The notes below the pieces were generated by a model. That model was given only the letters and a program-made list of their open reading frames with translations, did not search any database and was not told where the DNA came from. A stretch of DNA of 64,000 nucleotides from Sympetrum striolatum (Eukaryota > Arthropoda > Insecta > Odonata > Libellulidae). Position 1 is the stretch's first letter, and each line of letters opens with the position of its first letter. The position numbers were made by a program, and so were the translations under genes. Where the stretch lies: the NCBI GenBank assembly GCA_947579665.1, contig CANPUZ010000036.1, forward strand, positions 248,001 through 312,000, read 5' to 3'. Below are positions 1-10,922 of the stretch, one piece after another.

Positions 1-1075
1 AGCGTGATTGACTTAAAATTTTCACGGCGTATTGGCCATAATGTGTAACCACCAGAAAAAATGCGACCTTGAACCTCGGTGTCATGGGTTCGATTCCAGA
101 AGGCCCCAAAGTCGCGATTTTCCCCATAAGAATACATGGCGGGAATTTCGGAAAATTGTTTGAGGCACTTCCCGGAAAAGTAGAGAAATGAAATTCAAGG
201 GATCGCTAGAAGCCGTGCATATCCAACGAAAATCAAAATGACATTGCCGAATATGGCCCATGGTTCGAGGCTAGGTTGGGGCAAAAATCGGCCGTTTAAA
301 TAGCACTGCGGCGATTTTGAAGATTTTTTCTGGATCATTTCCCTATAACATGGATACTTGAAACTCGGCACGTAGATAGATATCATTGATATATTTCATA
401 ATCAAATTTTACGTGTTCGCTGATGGTCCTTGGTTCGAGCTCAGAGGGCCATTTCACTTCTCAATGCATTTCTTACGGAGATAACGGAAACAAAATTTAG
501 GTACTTCCCGGCATGCTATCGACTTCAAACTTTGCATGATAGAAGAGCATGTCTTTAAAAATCAAACTGTGCATTCACAGCTTACAATATGTTCTGGGTT
601 CGACACCAGGTGTCTCTACAATCAGAAATTGATCCGATTTTTAGGAATGATTTTGAAACCTTTCCCAATAATATAGAAACTTGAAATTCGGCATATAGAT
701 AGAAATCATAAATAACTTTCAGAAACATGTTTTAGATTTCCAAGATTGTCCTTGGTTCGAATCCAGAGAGCCATTTAAATTCGTGAAAATGAGAACTATT
801 TTTGAGGCAGTAGTAGCCCATATTTCTGCTTGAATTTTCACACATAGTTAGAGATGGCGATGTTCTATTGTGCTGCATAGTAAGTTCAACAGTAAAGACC
901 CGGGTTCGATGCCAGACGATGGAATTTCAGTGAATTTTAAGGAAAATTTCAATCCTTTTTTTTTTCTTATGAGGACCGTCCCGATATGATGCCGACATGA
1001 AAATAGTTATGTCGATCTGCTTGCAGTATGCAAGCAACATTTTACTCGTATATTCATATATATATATATATAGAG
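1..1075 (+). repeat. Array unit 1 (left edge cut by the window)
   Basis: GTTCGA boxes begin at 88, 263, 433, 598, 755 and 904. The unit closes with the CTTGCAGTATGCAAG inverted repeat near 1019-1033 and a TATATA tract before 1075. The order and spacing of the six boxes match units 2 and 5 nearly base for base. Confidence 0.8.
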
Positions 1076-2160
1076 AGGATACAAAGTCACAGGCTAAACC
1101 ACTAGCGTCAATGGCTTGAAATTTTTAGGACATATTGGCCATAACGTATAACCTCCAGAAAAATTGCGATTTTGAACCTCAGTGTCATGGGTTCGATTCC
1201 AGAGGGCCCCAAAGTCCCGATTTTTCCCGTTTAAATGCATTGCTTTGATTTTCGGGAATTAAAAAAAAATACTTCCCGTATAGGTAGAGAATTAAAACTC
1301 AAGGAGCCTATATATATGACCATAGTCTATCGAAAACATAAATGAGTTTTACGGAAAATATCCTGGGTTCGATGCTAGGTCGGGGCAAAAATCGGCCGTT
1401 TAAAATGCGTTGTGGCGATTTTTAAGATTTTTTTTGGACCCCTTTCCGAATGCATGGTAACTTGAAATTTGGCATGGGGTTAGAAATCATAAATATATTT
1501 CATAATAAAATTTTACATATTCGCTGAGTGTCCTTGGTTCGATCCCATAGGGCCATTTGCACTCCACAATGCATTTCTTATGGGGATAACGGAAACACAT
1601 TTTAGGTACTTCCCGGTATGATATCGACTTCAAACTTTGTATGAAATTAGATCAAGTCCTAGCAAGTCATTTTGTGCATTTACAGCTTCCAATACGTCCA
1701 GGGTTCGACACCAAGCGTCTCTACAATCAGTCACTGATCCGATTTTTAAGAGTTATTTTGAACCCGTTCACTGTAATATTAAAACTTGAAATTCGGCATA
1801 TATATAGAACTTATAGATACATTTCGAAAACACATTTTATGTTTCCTAGATCGTCCTTGGTTCGAATCCAGAGAGCAATTAACATTCGTGAAAAGTAGGT
1901 CTTTGTTTGAGGCAGTTGCAGCCAATATTTCTGCTTGAATTTTCACACGTATTTAGATAAGATGATCTTCTGATGTGCTGCATAGATATTTTACCAAAAA
2001 GACCTGGGTTCGATGCCAGACGATTAAATTGAAGCGAATTTTAAGAATATTCTCAATCCTTTTTTTCCTTTCCGTGACCGTCCCGATATAATGCCGTTAT
2101 GAAATTAGTGTTGTCGATCTGCTTGCAGTATGCAAGCTACATTTTACTCGTATGATATAT
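1076..2160 (+). repeat. Array unit 2, complete six-monomer unit
   Basis: It starts with GAGAGGATACAAAGTCACAG and has GTTCGA boxes at 1191, 1367, 1537, 1703, 1860 and 2008. The distance from the first box of unit 1 to the first box of unit 2 is 1103 bases. The unit ends in CATTTTACTCGTATGATATA. Confidence 0.8.
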
Positions 2161-2195
2161 GAATGAATCCGGAGAAGCATCTATATATAATAGAT

Positions 2196-3300
2196 GGAGA
2201 GAGGATACAAATTCACAGGCTAAACCACAAGCTTCATTGCCTTGAAATTTTTATGAAGTATTGGCCATAACGTGAAACCCCCAGGAAAAAAACGACTTTG
2301 ATCCTCAGTGTCATAGGTTCGATTCCAGAGGGCTCCAAAATCCCGATTTTCCCGTTTAATTGCATTGCCGTGATTTTCGGGATTTTTTAAAAAATACTTT
2401 CCGGATAGGTAGAGAAATAAAACTCAAGGTGCCTATACTTATGGTCTTGGACTTTCGAAAACATCAATGACCTTTTCAAAAAATATCCTGGGTTCGATGC
2501 TAGGACGATGCAAAGATCTTCCCTTTAAAATACATGGGAGCTGTTTTTCATTATTTTTTTTGATGCACTTCTCGAAATAATAAGAAGTTCGTGCTTAGCC
2601 GGAAAGTGTAAGGTAAGAATTGGTTTATGAAAAATATTTTCATAAGACCGTACTATTCCTGGATTCGATGCCAGAGCACTTTAACATTTCTCTCATAAGG
2701 AATATAAGGGAAAAGTAAGACTTCGATTGAGGCAGTTGCAGCTAATATATCTGCTTGAATTTTCGCGCATAGTAAAGATTAATATCTTCTATTATATTGC
2801 ATAGGAAGTTTCACCAGAAAAACCCGGGTTCGATGCCGGGCGGTAAATATGTCTCCCGTTTAAAATACATAGGGTTAATATTTCATTATTTTTTTGATGC
2901 ACTTATCGAAATGATAGGAAGTTCGTGCTTGGCTGGAAGATGTATGGTTAAAACTGGTTTAAGAAAACAGTTTTCAGAAGACCAAACTATTCCTGGGTTC
3001 GATGCCAGAGCACATTAAAATATCTCTCATAAGAAATATAAGGGAAAAGTAGGACGTCGTTTGAGGCAGTTGCAGCTAATATTTCTGCTTGAATTTTCAC
3101 ACATAGTTAGAGATGGTGATTTTCTATTGTGCTGCTTAGTAAGTATCACCAGGAAGACCCGGGTTCGATGCCGGACGAATAAATTGCAGCGAATAATCAG
3201 AATATTTTCAATCCATTTTTTTTTCTTTTGACGGCCTTCCCGATATGATGCCGACATGAAATTAGTGTTGCCGATCTGCTTGCAGTATGCAAGCTACATT
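2196..3300 (+). repeat. Array unit 3, reshuffled monomer order
   Basis: It starts with GAGAGGATACAAATTCACAG. Boxes lie at 2317, 2492, 2663 (GGATTCGA), 2828, 2997 and 3163, with spacings of 165-175 bases. The middle monomers differ from units 1 and 2: a pair with ATTCCTGG-TTCGATGCCAGAGCAC and ACCCGGGTTCGATGCCGG alternates, so this unit was rebuilt from the last-monomer type by local duplication. Confidence 0.75.
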
Positions 3301-3505
3301 TTACTCGTATATATATATGAATATATATATGAATATATATATGAATATATATATGGATACATGAATGAATCCGGAGAAGCATCTATATATAATAGATATG
3401 AATATATATATGTATGATATACGAATGAATCCGGAGAAGCATCTATATATAATTGATAGATACATGAATGAATCCGGAGAAGCATCTATATATAATACAT
3501 ATATA
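3301..3505. repeat. AT-rich junction with CCGGAGAAGC tandem repeats
   Basis: The segment alternates ATATATATGA runs with three copies of GAATCCGGAGAAGCATCTAT at spacings of about 60 and 42 bases. The same motif occurs at other junctions (2161-2193, 4618-4646, 5751-5781, 6015-6045, 7171-7186 inverted, 8520-8575) and once outside the array near 20806-20835. Array orientation flips here. Confidence 0.8.
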
Positions 3506-4605
3506 TGCGAGTAAAATGTAGTAATGTAAAAGCAGATCGACAAAACTAATTTCATGTCGGCAACATTTCGGGATTGCCCTCTAAAAAAAAAGATTGAAAT
3601 TATTCTTAAAATTCACTGCAATTTAATCGTCTGGCATTGAACCCGGATCTTCCTGGTGAACTTACTATGCAGCACAACAGAAGATCACCATATCTTAGTA
3701 TGTGTGAAAATTCAAGCAGAAATATTGGGTGCAACTGCCTCAAACGACGTCCTACCTCTCCCTTATATTCCTTATGCGATAAATTATAATGTGCTCTGGC
3801 ATCAAACCCAGGTACATCATTGCCTTATCTATTTCTTCTTGAACTCAGTCTCAATATACATCTTATATGTAAGCAGAACTTCCTATTCTTTCGGAAAGGG
3901 CATAAAAAAATAATGAAAACTAACTCAATGTATTTTAAACGGGAGACATATTTACCACCTGGCTTCGAACCCTGAACTTTCTGATGATACTTTCTATGCA
4001 GCACAACAGAAGATCACCACCCCTAACTATGCGTGAAAATTCAGGCAGAAGTATTGGCTACAACTGCCTCAAATGACGTCCTACCTTTCCCATGTATTCC
4101 TTATGAGAGAAATTTTAATGTGCCCCGGCATCGAACCCAGGAGTAGTTTTACCGGTCTGACCTAAATTTTTTTCTTAAAGGAATTTTTAGCATACATCTT
4201 CTAGCCAAGCACGAACGTCCTATTGAATCGATAAGTGCATCCAAATAAATAATGAATAACTACCTAAATGCATTTTAAAAGGCAGGTTTTGCTCCTGTTC
4301 TTGCAACGAACCCAGGATATTTTCTGTTCAATTCATTAATACTATCGATAGATACTGACTATGTATACAGGCTCCTAGAGTTTCAAATCTCTACCTAAAC
4401 GGAAAGTATTTTTTTAAAAATCCGGAAAATCAAAGCAATGCATTTAAAGGGAAAAAATCGGGACTTTGGGGCCCACTGGAATCGAACCCATGATACTGAG
4501 GTTCAAAATCGCAATTCTTCTGCTGGTTACACGTTATGGCCAATACGTCCTAAAATTTTCAAGTCAATGACGCTTGTGGTTTAGGCTGTGAATTAGTATC
4601 CTATC
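3506..4605 (-). repeat. Array unit 4, inverted
   Basis: The reverse complement of a complete unit. Boxes on the - strand appear on + as CGAACCC-type strings near 3638, 3793, 3965, 4133, 4305 and 4481. The start of the unit (GATACTAATTCACAGCCTAA on the - strand) lies at the right end, so it is tail-to-tail with unit 3 and head-to-head with unit 5. Confidence 0.75.
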
Positions 4606-4657
4606 TATCTATCTATATGAATGCATCCGGAGAAGTATCTATATATAATAGATAGGG

Positions 4658-5740
4658 GATCAAAAGTTTAACCATGTTCCACAAGTGCCAACGACTTGAA
4701 ATTTTTACGACGTATTGGCCATAACGTGAAACCTCCGGGAAAAAGCCGACATTGAATCTCTGTGTCATGGGTTCGATTCCAGAAGGCCCCAAATTCGCGA
4801 TTTTCTCCATAAAGATAAATGGCGGGGATTTTCGAAAATTTCTTTGGTGCACTTCCCGGAAAAGTAGAGATTTGAAATTCGAGGGATCGCTAGAAGCCGT
4901 GCAACTCCAACGTAAATCAGAAATACATCGCCGAATATGGTCCATGGTTCGATACTAGGTCGGGGCAAATATCGGCCGTTTAAAATGCATTGCGGCGAAT
5001 TTGAAGATTTTTTTGGATCCTTTCCCGATAATCTGGATACTTGAAACTCGGTACGTGCATAGATGTAATGAATATATTTTATAATCAAATTTTACATGTT
5101 CGCTGATGGTCCTTTGTTCGATCCCAGAGGGCCATTTGCGCTTCTCAGTGCATTTCTTACGGAGATAACGGAAACAAATTTTAACGTACTTACCGGCATG
5201 CTATCGACTTCAAACTGTGCATGTAAGAAGAGCCAGTCCTTACAAATCAAACTTTGCATTCATAGCTTACAATATTTCCTGGGTTCGACACCAGGTGTCT
5301 CTGCAATCAGAAGTTGATCCGATTTTTAGGAATTATTTTGAAACCTTTCCCAATAATATAGAAACTTGAAATTCGGCATATAGATAGATACCATGAATTA
5401 CTTTCTGAAACATGTTTTATATTTCCAAGATCGTCCTTGGTTCGAACCCAGAGAGCCATTTATATTCGTGAAAATTAGAACATCTTTTGAGGCAGTTGTA
5501 GCCAATTTTTCTGCTTGAATTTTCACACATAGTTAGAGATGGTGATCTTCTATTGTGCTGCGTAGTAAGTTCACCAGTAAGACCCAGGTTCGATTCCAGA
5601 CGATGAAATGTCAGCGAATTTTAAGGAAAATTTCAATCCTTTTTTTTTTCTTATGAGGACCGTCCCGATATGATGCCGATATGTAATTAGTATTGCCAAT
5701 CTGCTTGCAGTATGCAAGCAACATTTTACTCGTATATATA
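4658..5740 (+). repeat. Array unit 5, complete six-monomer unit
   Basis: Boxes at 4771, 4947, 5116, 5283, 5440 and 5588 give spacings 176, 169, 167, 157 and 148, the same ladder as unit 2. The unit begins GGGGATCAAAAGTTTAACCA, a second type of start that differs from GAGAGGATACAAA of units 2 and 3, so two subfamilies are mixed. Confidence 0.8.
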
Positions 5741-5789
5741 TAACTTATCGGTATATCCGGAGAAGCGTCTATATATAATAGATATATAT

Positions 5790-6000
5790 ACACTGGGGAT
5801 CAAAAGTCTAACCATGTTCCACAAGTGCCACCGACTTGAAATTTTTACCACGTATTGGCCATAACGTGTAACCTCCAGGAAAAAGGAAAAAAAATTTCAA
5901 TCCATATGTTTCTTTAGATGGCCGTCCCGATATGATGCCGGCATGAAAACAGTGTTGTCGATCTGCTTGCAGTATGCAAGCAATATTTTACTCGTATATA
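5790..6000 (+). repeat. Array unit deletion derivative
   Basis: About 90 bases of unit start (GGGGATCAAAAGTCTAACCA to CCTCCAGGAAAAAG) run directly into the unit end (TTTCAATCC to CTTGCAGTATGCAAG). All six boxed monomers are missing, so it is an internal deletion of about 0.9 kb with both ends kept, a pattern usual for mobile elements. Confidence 0.7.
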
Positions 6001-6054
6001 TATATGGATACATGAATGAATCCGGAGAAGCATCTATAAATAATAGATATATAT

Positions 6055-7165
6055 AGGGGATCAAAATTCTATCCATGTTCCACAAGTGCCACCGACTTGA
6101 AATTTTTACGACGGTATGGCCATGACGTGTAACCTCCAGGAAAAAGCCGACATTGAATTTCGGTGTCATGGGTTCGATTCCATAAGGCCCAAAAGTCCCG
6201 ATTTTCTCCATAAGGATATATGGTGGCGATTTTCAAAATTTTTTAAATAATACTTCCCGGACAGGTAGAGAATCGAAATTCAAGGAGCTTACAGATATGG
6301 TCAAGAACTATTATAAACAAAAATGATTACTAATGAGAACGTCCTGGGTTCGATGCTAGGACGATGCAAAAATCCCACATTTAAAATGAATAGGGATAGT
6401 TTTTCATTAATTGTTTTGATGCACTTACCGGAATGTAAGGAACTCTTTGCTCAGCTAGTTGATATATATTAAGAAATGGTTTAAGGAAAAAAATTTCTTA
6501 AGCCCGTACTATTCCTGGGTTCGATGCCAGAGCACATTAACATTTCTCTCATAAGAAATATATGGGAAAAGTAAGTCGTCGTTTGAGGCAGTTGCAGCCA
6601 ATATTTCTTTTGAATTTTCACACATAGTTAGAGATGGTAATCTTCTATTATGTTACATAGGAGATATTACCAGAAAGATCCAGGTTCGATGCCGGGCGGC
6701 AAATATGTCTCCCGTTTAAAATACATTGGTTAAGTATTTTATTATTTTTTTGATGAACTTATCGAAATGATAGGAAGTTCGTACTCGGCTGGAAGAAGTA
6801 TGAAAAGAATTGGTTTTAGAAAAAAATTTAAATAACACCGTACTATTTCTGGGTTCGATGCCAGAACACATTAGCATTTCTCTCATAAGGAATATAAGGG
6901 AAACGTAGGACGTCGTTTGAGGCAGTTGCAGTTAATTTTTCTACTTGAATTATCACACATAGTTACTGATGGTGATCTTCTATGGTGCTGCATAGTAAGT
7001 TTGACCGGGAAGACCTGGGTTCGATGCCAGACGAATAAATTGCAGCGGTAATTAAGAATATTTTCCATCCATTTTTTTTTCTTTTGAGGACTCACTCTAT
7101 GTGATGCCGACAAAATACTTTGGTTATCGATGTGCTTGCAGTATGCAAGCAACATTTTACTAGTA
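6055..7165 (+). repeat. Array unit 6, reshuffled like unit 3
   Basis: It has boxes ATGGGTTCGATTCC, CCTGGGTTCGATGCTAGG, CCTGGGTTCGATGCCAG, CAGGTTCGATGCCGGG, CTGGGTTCGATGCCAG and CTGGGTTCGATGCCAGACG in that order. This is the monomer order of unit 3. It ends with a CTTGCAGTATGCAAG inverted repeat near 7136-7150. Confidence 0.75.
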
Positions 7166-7199
7166 TATATAGACGCTTCTCCGGATATACTTATATATA

Positions 7200-8215
7200 T
7201 ACGAGTAAAATGTAGCTTGCATACTGCAAGCAGATCGGCAATACTAATTTTATATCGGCATCATATCGGGACGGCCTCAAAAGAAAAAAAAGGGATTGAA
7301 AATATTCTTAAAATTCGGTGCAATATAATCGTCTGTCATTGAACCTAGGCTTTCCTGGTGAACCTACTATGCAGCACAACAGAAAATCACCATCTCTTAC
7401 TATGTGTGAAAATTCAAGCAGAAATATTGGATCCAACTGCCTCAAACGACGTCCTACTAATCAATAATGTAAATGGCTCTCTGGATTCGAACCAAGGACG
7501 ATCTAGGAAATTAAAACATGTTTTTGAAGTGTATGTATGTTCTCTATCTTTATGCCTAATTTTCATGTTTTAATATTATTGGGAATGGGTTTAAATTAAT
7601 TCTTAAAAATCGGATCAATGACTGATTGTAGTGACGCCTGGTTTCGAACCCAGGAAATACTAGCAGCTGAGAATGCAATGATTACTTGTTAGATTTTGAT
7701 CCTATTTCATACAAAGTTTGAAGTTGATATCATGCCGGGAAGTACCTAAAACTTTTTTCTGTTATCTCCATAAGAAATGCATTGAGGAATGTAAATGGCT
7801 CTCTGGGATCGAACTAAGGACCATCAGCGAATATGTAAAATTTGATTATGAAATATATTTATGATGTCCAACTCAATGCCGAATTTCATGTTTCCATGCC
7901 ATCAGGAAGGGGTCCGAAAAAAATCTTAAAAATTGCCACAATGCATTTTAAACGGCCGATTTTTGCCTCGACCTAGCATCGAACCCAGGATATTTTCCGT
8001 TAAACACATTTATGTTTTCGATAGATCATGACCATATATATAGGCTCCTTGAGTTTTGGTTCTCTATCTATCAGGAAAGTATTTATTTTTAATTCCCGAA
8101 AATCAAAGCAATGCATTTAAACTGGAAAAATCGGGACTTTGGGGCCCTCTGAAATCGAACCCATGACACTGAGCATCATCATCGCAATTTTTCTGCCGGT
8201 TACACGTTATGGCCA
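7200..8215 (-). repeat. Array unit 7, inverted
   Basis: A complete inverted unit with boxes seen on + near 7330, 7488, 7651, 7808, 7982 and 8157. Its left end CTTGCATACTGCAAGC mirrors the right end of unit 6 across a 50-60 base AT-rich centre, so 7080-7290 is a large imperfect palindrome. Confidence 0.75.
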
Positions 8216-8220
8216 ATACA

Positions 8221-8500
8221 TTTACATCCGTGAAAATTAGAACGTCTTTTGAGCAGCTGTAGCCAATATTTCTGCTTGAATTTTCACTCAAAGTTAGAAA
8301 TAGTGATTTTCTGCTGTGCTACATAGAAGGTTCACCAGGAAGACCCGGGTTCGATGCCAGACGATGAAATTTCAGCGAATTTTAAGAATATTTTTATTCA
8401 TTATTTTTTCTTTTGAGAACCGTCCCTATATGATGCCGATATAAAATTAGTTTTGTTAATCTGCTTGCAGTATGCAAGCAACATTTTACTGGTATATATA
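8221..8500 (+). repeat. Array unit 8, last part only
   Basis: It begins inside the fifth monomer (ACATCCGTGAAAATTAGAAC), has one box near 8347 and ends with CTTGCAGTATGCAAG. Its join to unit 7 at about 8215-8220 lacks the usual AT-rich junction, so it is a direct break and rejoin. Confidence 0.65.
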
Positions 8501-8580
8501 TATATATAACTTATAGGTATATCCGGAGAAGCGTCTATATATAATAGATTCCGGAGAAGCGTCTATATATAATAGATACC
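8501..8580. repeat. AT-rich right edge with two CCGGAGAAGCGTCT copies
   Basis: A TATATATA tract is followed by two copies, 28 bases apart, of TCCGGAGAAGCGTCTATATA. This is the same junction motif seen inside the array and marks its right boundary. Confidence 0.75.
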
Positions 8581-8581
8581 T

Positions 8582-8912
8582 AAAAATAATATTTATTGAG
8601 ATGTTTTGCAAAAAATGAAATTTGCTTCAGAGAATAAAGTTCGACTTCCGGTTAACCGATTTACTCCAAAAACTAATTAATTCTGACAACATATAATCAC
8701 AATTCAATGTATGAAGTTTTGTATTGATACGACTAATAGTTTTTAGGTTAGAGCGCGCACAAGCACACACACACACACACACAGACATCATTCCGAAAAT
8801 GGTCAAAACGTGTTCTAGGGACCCCAAAACATGTATTTCCGTTAAAATCTCGAAGTCGAATTTTTTCTTGAAAACAATACTCTCTCTGTACTACGTGTAC
8901 GTATACGGAGAA
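8582..8912 (-). repeat. Dispersed repeat family D, partial copy
   Basis: Reverse-oriented relative of the copies at 9592, 35803 and 40105. Shared landmarks on the - strand are the start ACTTTCTCCGTATACG, GAAATACATGTTTTGGGGTC, a (TG)n run (here CA on +, 8764-8783), and a CCGGAAGTCGAACTTTATTC-like segment. The far half of the element is missing. It lies right against the satellite edge. Confidence 0.75.
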
Positions 8913-9591
8913 AGTAAAAAAAGTCCTCGAAACGTCAGAGAATGGTAAACAAAGTTTGCGATCTAGACTTTGTTATTTAAATCTGATTCTGTTGAAATGG
9001 CTTACAACTATATCTATTCATCACGGCATAGTGAATGGGATGACTGGATTCGTAGATATGAAGATTCGTGGAAAATATTCCATTAAGAGCGTATATAAAT
9101 CCTGCAAATATCCAATTTCGGATGCATGTATATTGTGAGATTTAATGCAAAAATATCATAAGATTCAAATCCTTGATATGAACGGGATAATTGGAGAAAG
9201 TACTTTCTATGGCATTTAATTCTCAAATAGCACCATTTCATTTTGACAATCACGACTTGCATTGTGGCGTTCCATTCTTTGAAGAACGAACTGAAGCGAT
9301 GTTTGAAACCCTAAATTGAAAAGACGAAGGAAAATTGCAGCTCACAGTCGACGCCTATTATCACAAACTGTAGATATTTCTCAATGAGCTTGTTTCCATT
9401 CAAAAAGTGAAAAATTCTCGTTGTTACACTTACAGACGCTGATAAAAATGCTTTGTATAGCTTCAACGCTCCGCTACTACGTTATCAGGGCTATTGTCTC
9501 TTAAAACTTAATTAAATGTACCGAGTGACTCTGAATTAAATGAATTTACAAAGATATACAGACGCTTTATTCTGGAAAAACTGTTTTTTAT
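8913..9591. other. No recognised feature
   Basis: AT-rich sequence between two family D copies. No open frame, splice-like exon or terminal repeat that I can support. Confidence 0.5.
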
Positions 9592-9870
9592 TACATTCTC
9601 CCTATATGTAGAGAAAGTATTGTATTCGCAAAAAAATTCGACCTCCAGATTTCAACAGAAATAGATGTTTTGGGGCCCATAGAGTTCGTTTCCGCTATTT
9701 TCCCGAACATGTCTGTCTGTGTGTGAATGTGTGTGTGTGTTTGTCTGTGGTGTAAAAGTTTTTTTGCGCTCTATCTTAAATTGTGATTATACGATAATTT
9801 CAAAAATTCATATTTAGTATTTTCCTAACAATGCCAAGAGTTGATTAGTTTTTGATTTGGAAATTAATTT
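9592..9870 (+). repeat. Dispersed repeat family D, partial copy
   Basis: It starts with CATTCTCCCTATATGTAGAG, then GAAAGTATTG, AGATGTTTTGGGGCCCATAG, a GTCTGTCTGTGTG tract and a segment ending in GAGTTGATTAGTTTTTG. The last part of the family (ending GGCCACATCAGATTTTT) is missing. Its wording is closest to the copy at 40105. Confidence 0.75.
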
Positions 9871-10000
9871 CTATATTTACGTATGAGTAAGTATGCATAC
9901 AAAGCTTGGAAAAAATCTTACATAATTCCCAAACTAAAAATCAAAATAAATCTCAAACTATCGCAAGAATAACTAAAAATCTTAACCCTCGAGCGCTCAC

Positions 10001-10018
10001 GGTTGCGTGTACGCAACC
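10001..10018. repeat. Subterminal palindrome of the piggyBac element (left)
   Basis: GGTTGCGTGTACGCAACC is palindromic except at its centre. It lies 15 bases inside the left end. Related copies lie at 10358-10374 and 10909-10922 of the same element. They could be transposase-binding sites; that is inference. Confidence 0.65.
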
Positions 10019-10503
10019 AGCGTTATAATTTTGCGAATACAGTCCCTGTCACCACAACGCTATTCTTATCGGTTTATGAAACTGCTAAATTGTGCTCAAG
10101 GATTCTGTCTACATGTTCCAACGACTTTTTTCTGCCATTAGTCGAGCATAGGGCCGAAAAAGAGGCAGACGTAGATTGCGGTGCAGCTCAACGTGGATGT
10201 ACGCTTCGTGTAAATAGAAGTCTAATTTTTATTTCTTGCATTTTCCAGCGCCTATATTGCATGATTTCGTCGACAGATATTATAATGCTACTAACTACAT
10301 CACTTTTTGGCGGATTAATTCCTTTATGTTTATGATAATTGGTCTTAATACATGTAGTTTCGTATACGCAACCACGGGCAGTAATGGTAGCAATAGGACT
10401 CTCTCTCAAATTCCAGCGATTTCTTGGAATTCTCATTTCACTCTGCAATTTTTAGTGAAAATTTTGCGGTGATGAATGCAATAACGAGTATTAATGTGCA
10501 TAA

Positions 10504-10731
10504 ATGACAATTTTCAGTGATATTACGTTGAGAGAAGCGCTGGACATTTTTGAATTTAATGATATTGACGGTGATTTAGATGCCATTTTCATAGAACCTC
10601 CGGAATGCAACATCGCTTCTGATGAAGGTTCCGCAAAAGAAGATAACGCCGGCGAAGTTTGCAATTTATACTGTCGGCAATTGAGTGCAGGTGCTGAAGT
10701 TGTATTCTGCAGAATACCTGACGACCTTTAA
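10504..10731 (+). pseudogene. piggyBac transposase N-terminus, truncated
   Basis: The 75-residue frame starts at an ATG with MTIFSDITLREALDIFE and continues with an acidic stretch containing DAIFIEPPE, SDEGSAKEDNAGE and CRQLSAGAEV. Acidic N-termini of this wording (an EALE-type helix, DAIxIEPP, then DEDSGDEDxGG and a GRQLL-like motif) are typical of piggyBac-derived transposases (PGBD2/3-like). The frame stops at TAA (10729-10731), which overlaps an AATAAA-type signal, and the DDE_Tnp_1_7 catalytic domain is missing entirely. It lies inside the TTAA-flanked element, which supports the call. A short peptide could still be made, but nothing suggests a function. Confidence 0.7.
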
Positions 10732-10908
10732 TAAAGGTGTATAGAAATATATAAGAAAAATAAGTATAAATAAATATTGCATTGAGTAAGTATGGTTAAA
10801 ATTTATTTGACGAAAAATAAATGTTTACAACAGGTAATATGTTGCCTGAATTCTTTAGTATGGCGTTTGACGCTCACTGACCGGAACTGACATGGAGAAC
10901 GCCCACAA

Positions 10909-10922
10909 TTGCGTATACGCAA
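10909..10922. repeat. Subterminal palindrome of the piggyBac element (right)
   Basis: TTGCGTATACGCAA is a perfect 14-base palindrome about 155 bases inside the right end. It shares its core with the palindromes at 10001-10018 and 10358-10374. Confidence 0.65.

Larger units (their letters stand above)
1..8580. repeat. Satellite-like higher-order repeat array with tRNA T-arm-like boxes
   Basis: The whole segment is made of repeated units of about 1.1 kb. Each complete unit has six diverged monomers, recognisable by a GGTTCGA box (variants GGGTTCGATTCC, GGTTCGAATCC, GGGTTCGATGCC, GGGTTCGACACC) followed by CCAG, and by shared text such as CTTGAAATTCGGCATATAGA between boxes. In the + oriented units the box spacings repeat as about 176, 170, 166, 157 and 148 bases, so the order of monomers is conserved between units. 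Units end with an inverted repeat CTTGCAGTATGCAAG and an AT-rich tract. Orientation is + (1-3300), - (3506-4605), + (4658-7165), - (7200-8215), + (8221-8500). No protein is coded. It could be a satellite or a cluster of related non-autonomous elements. Confidence 0.85.

Noticed and set aside
3301..3505. CRISPR-like array
   Set aside because: Spacing is irregular, spacers are AT microsatellite, and the genome is eukaryotic.
1..8580. Cluster of true tRNA genes
   Set aside because: Only the T-arm-like box is present; acceptor, D and anticodon arms cannot be formed in the monomers.
10003..10448. Open frames of 110 and 86 codons inside the piggyBac element
   Set aside because: They overlap each other on opposite strands, cross palindromes and have no transposase likeness, unlike the frame at 10504-10731.
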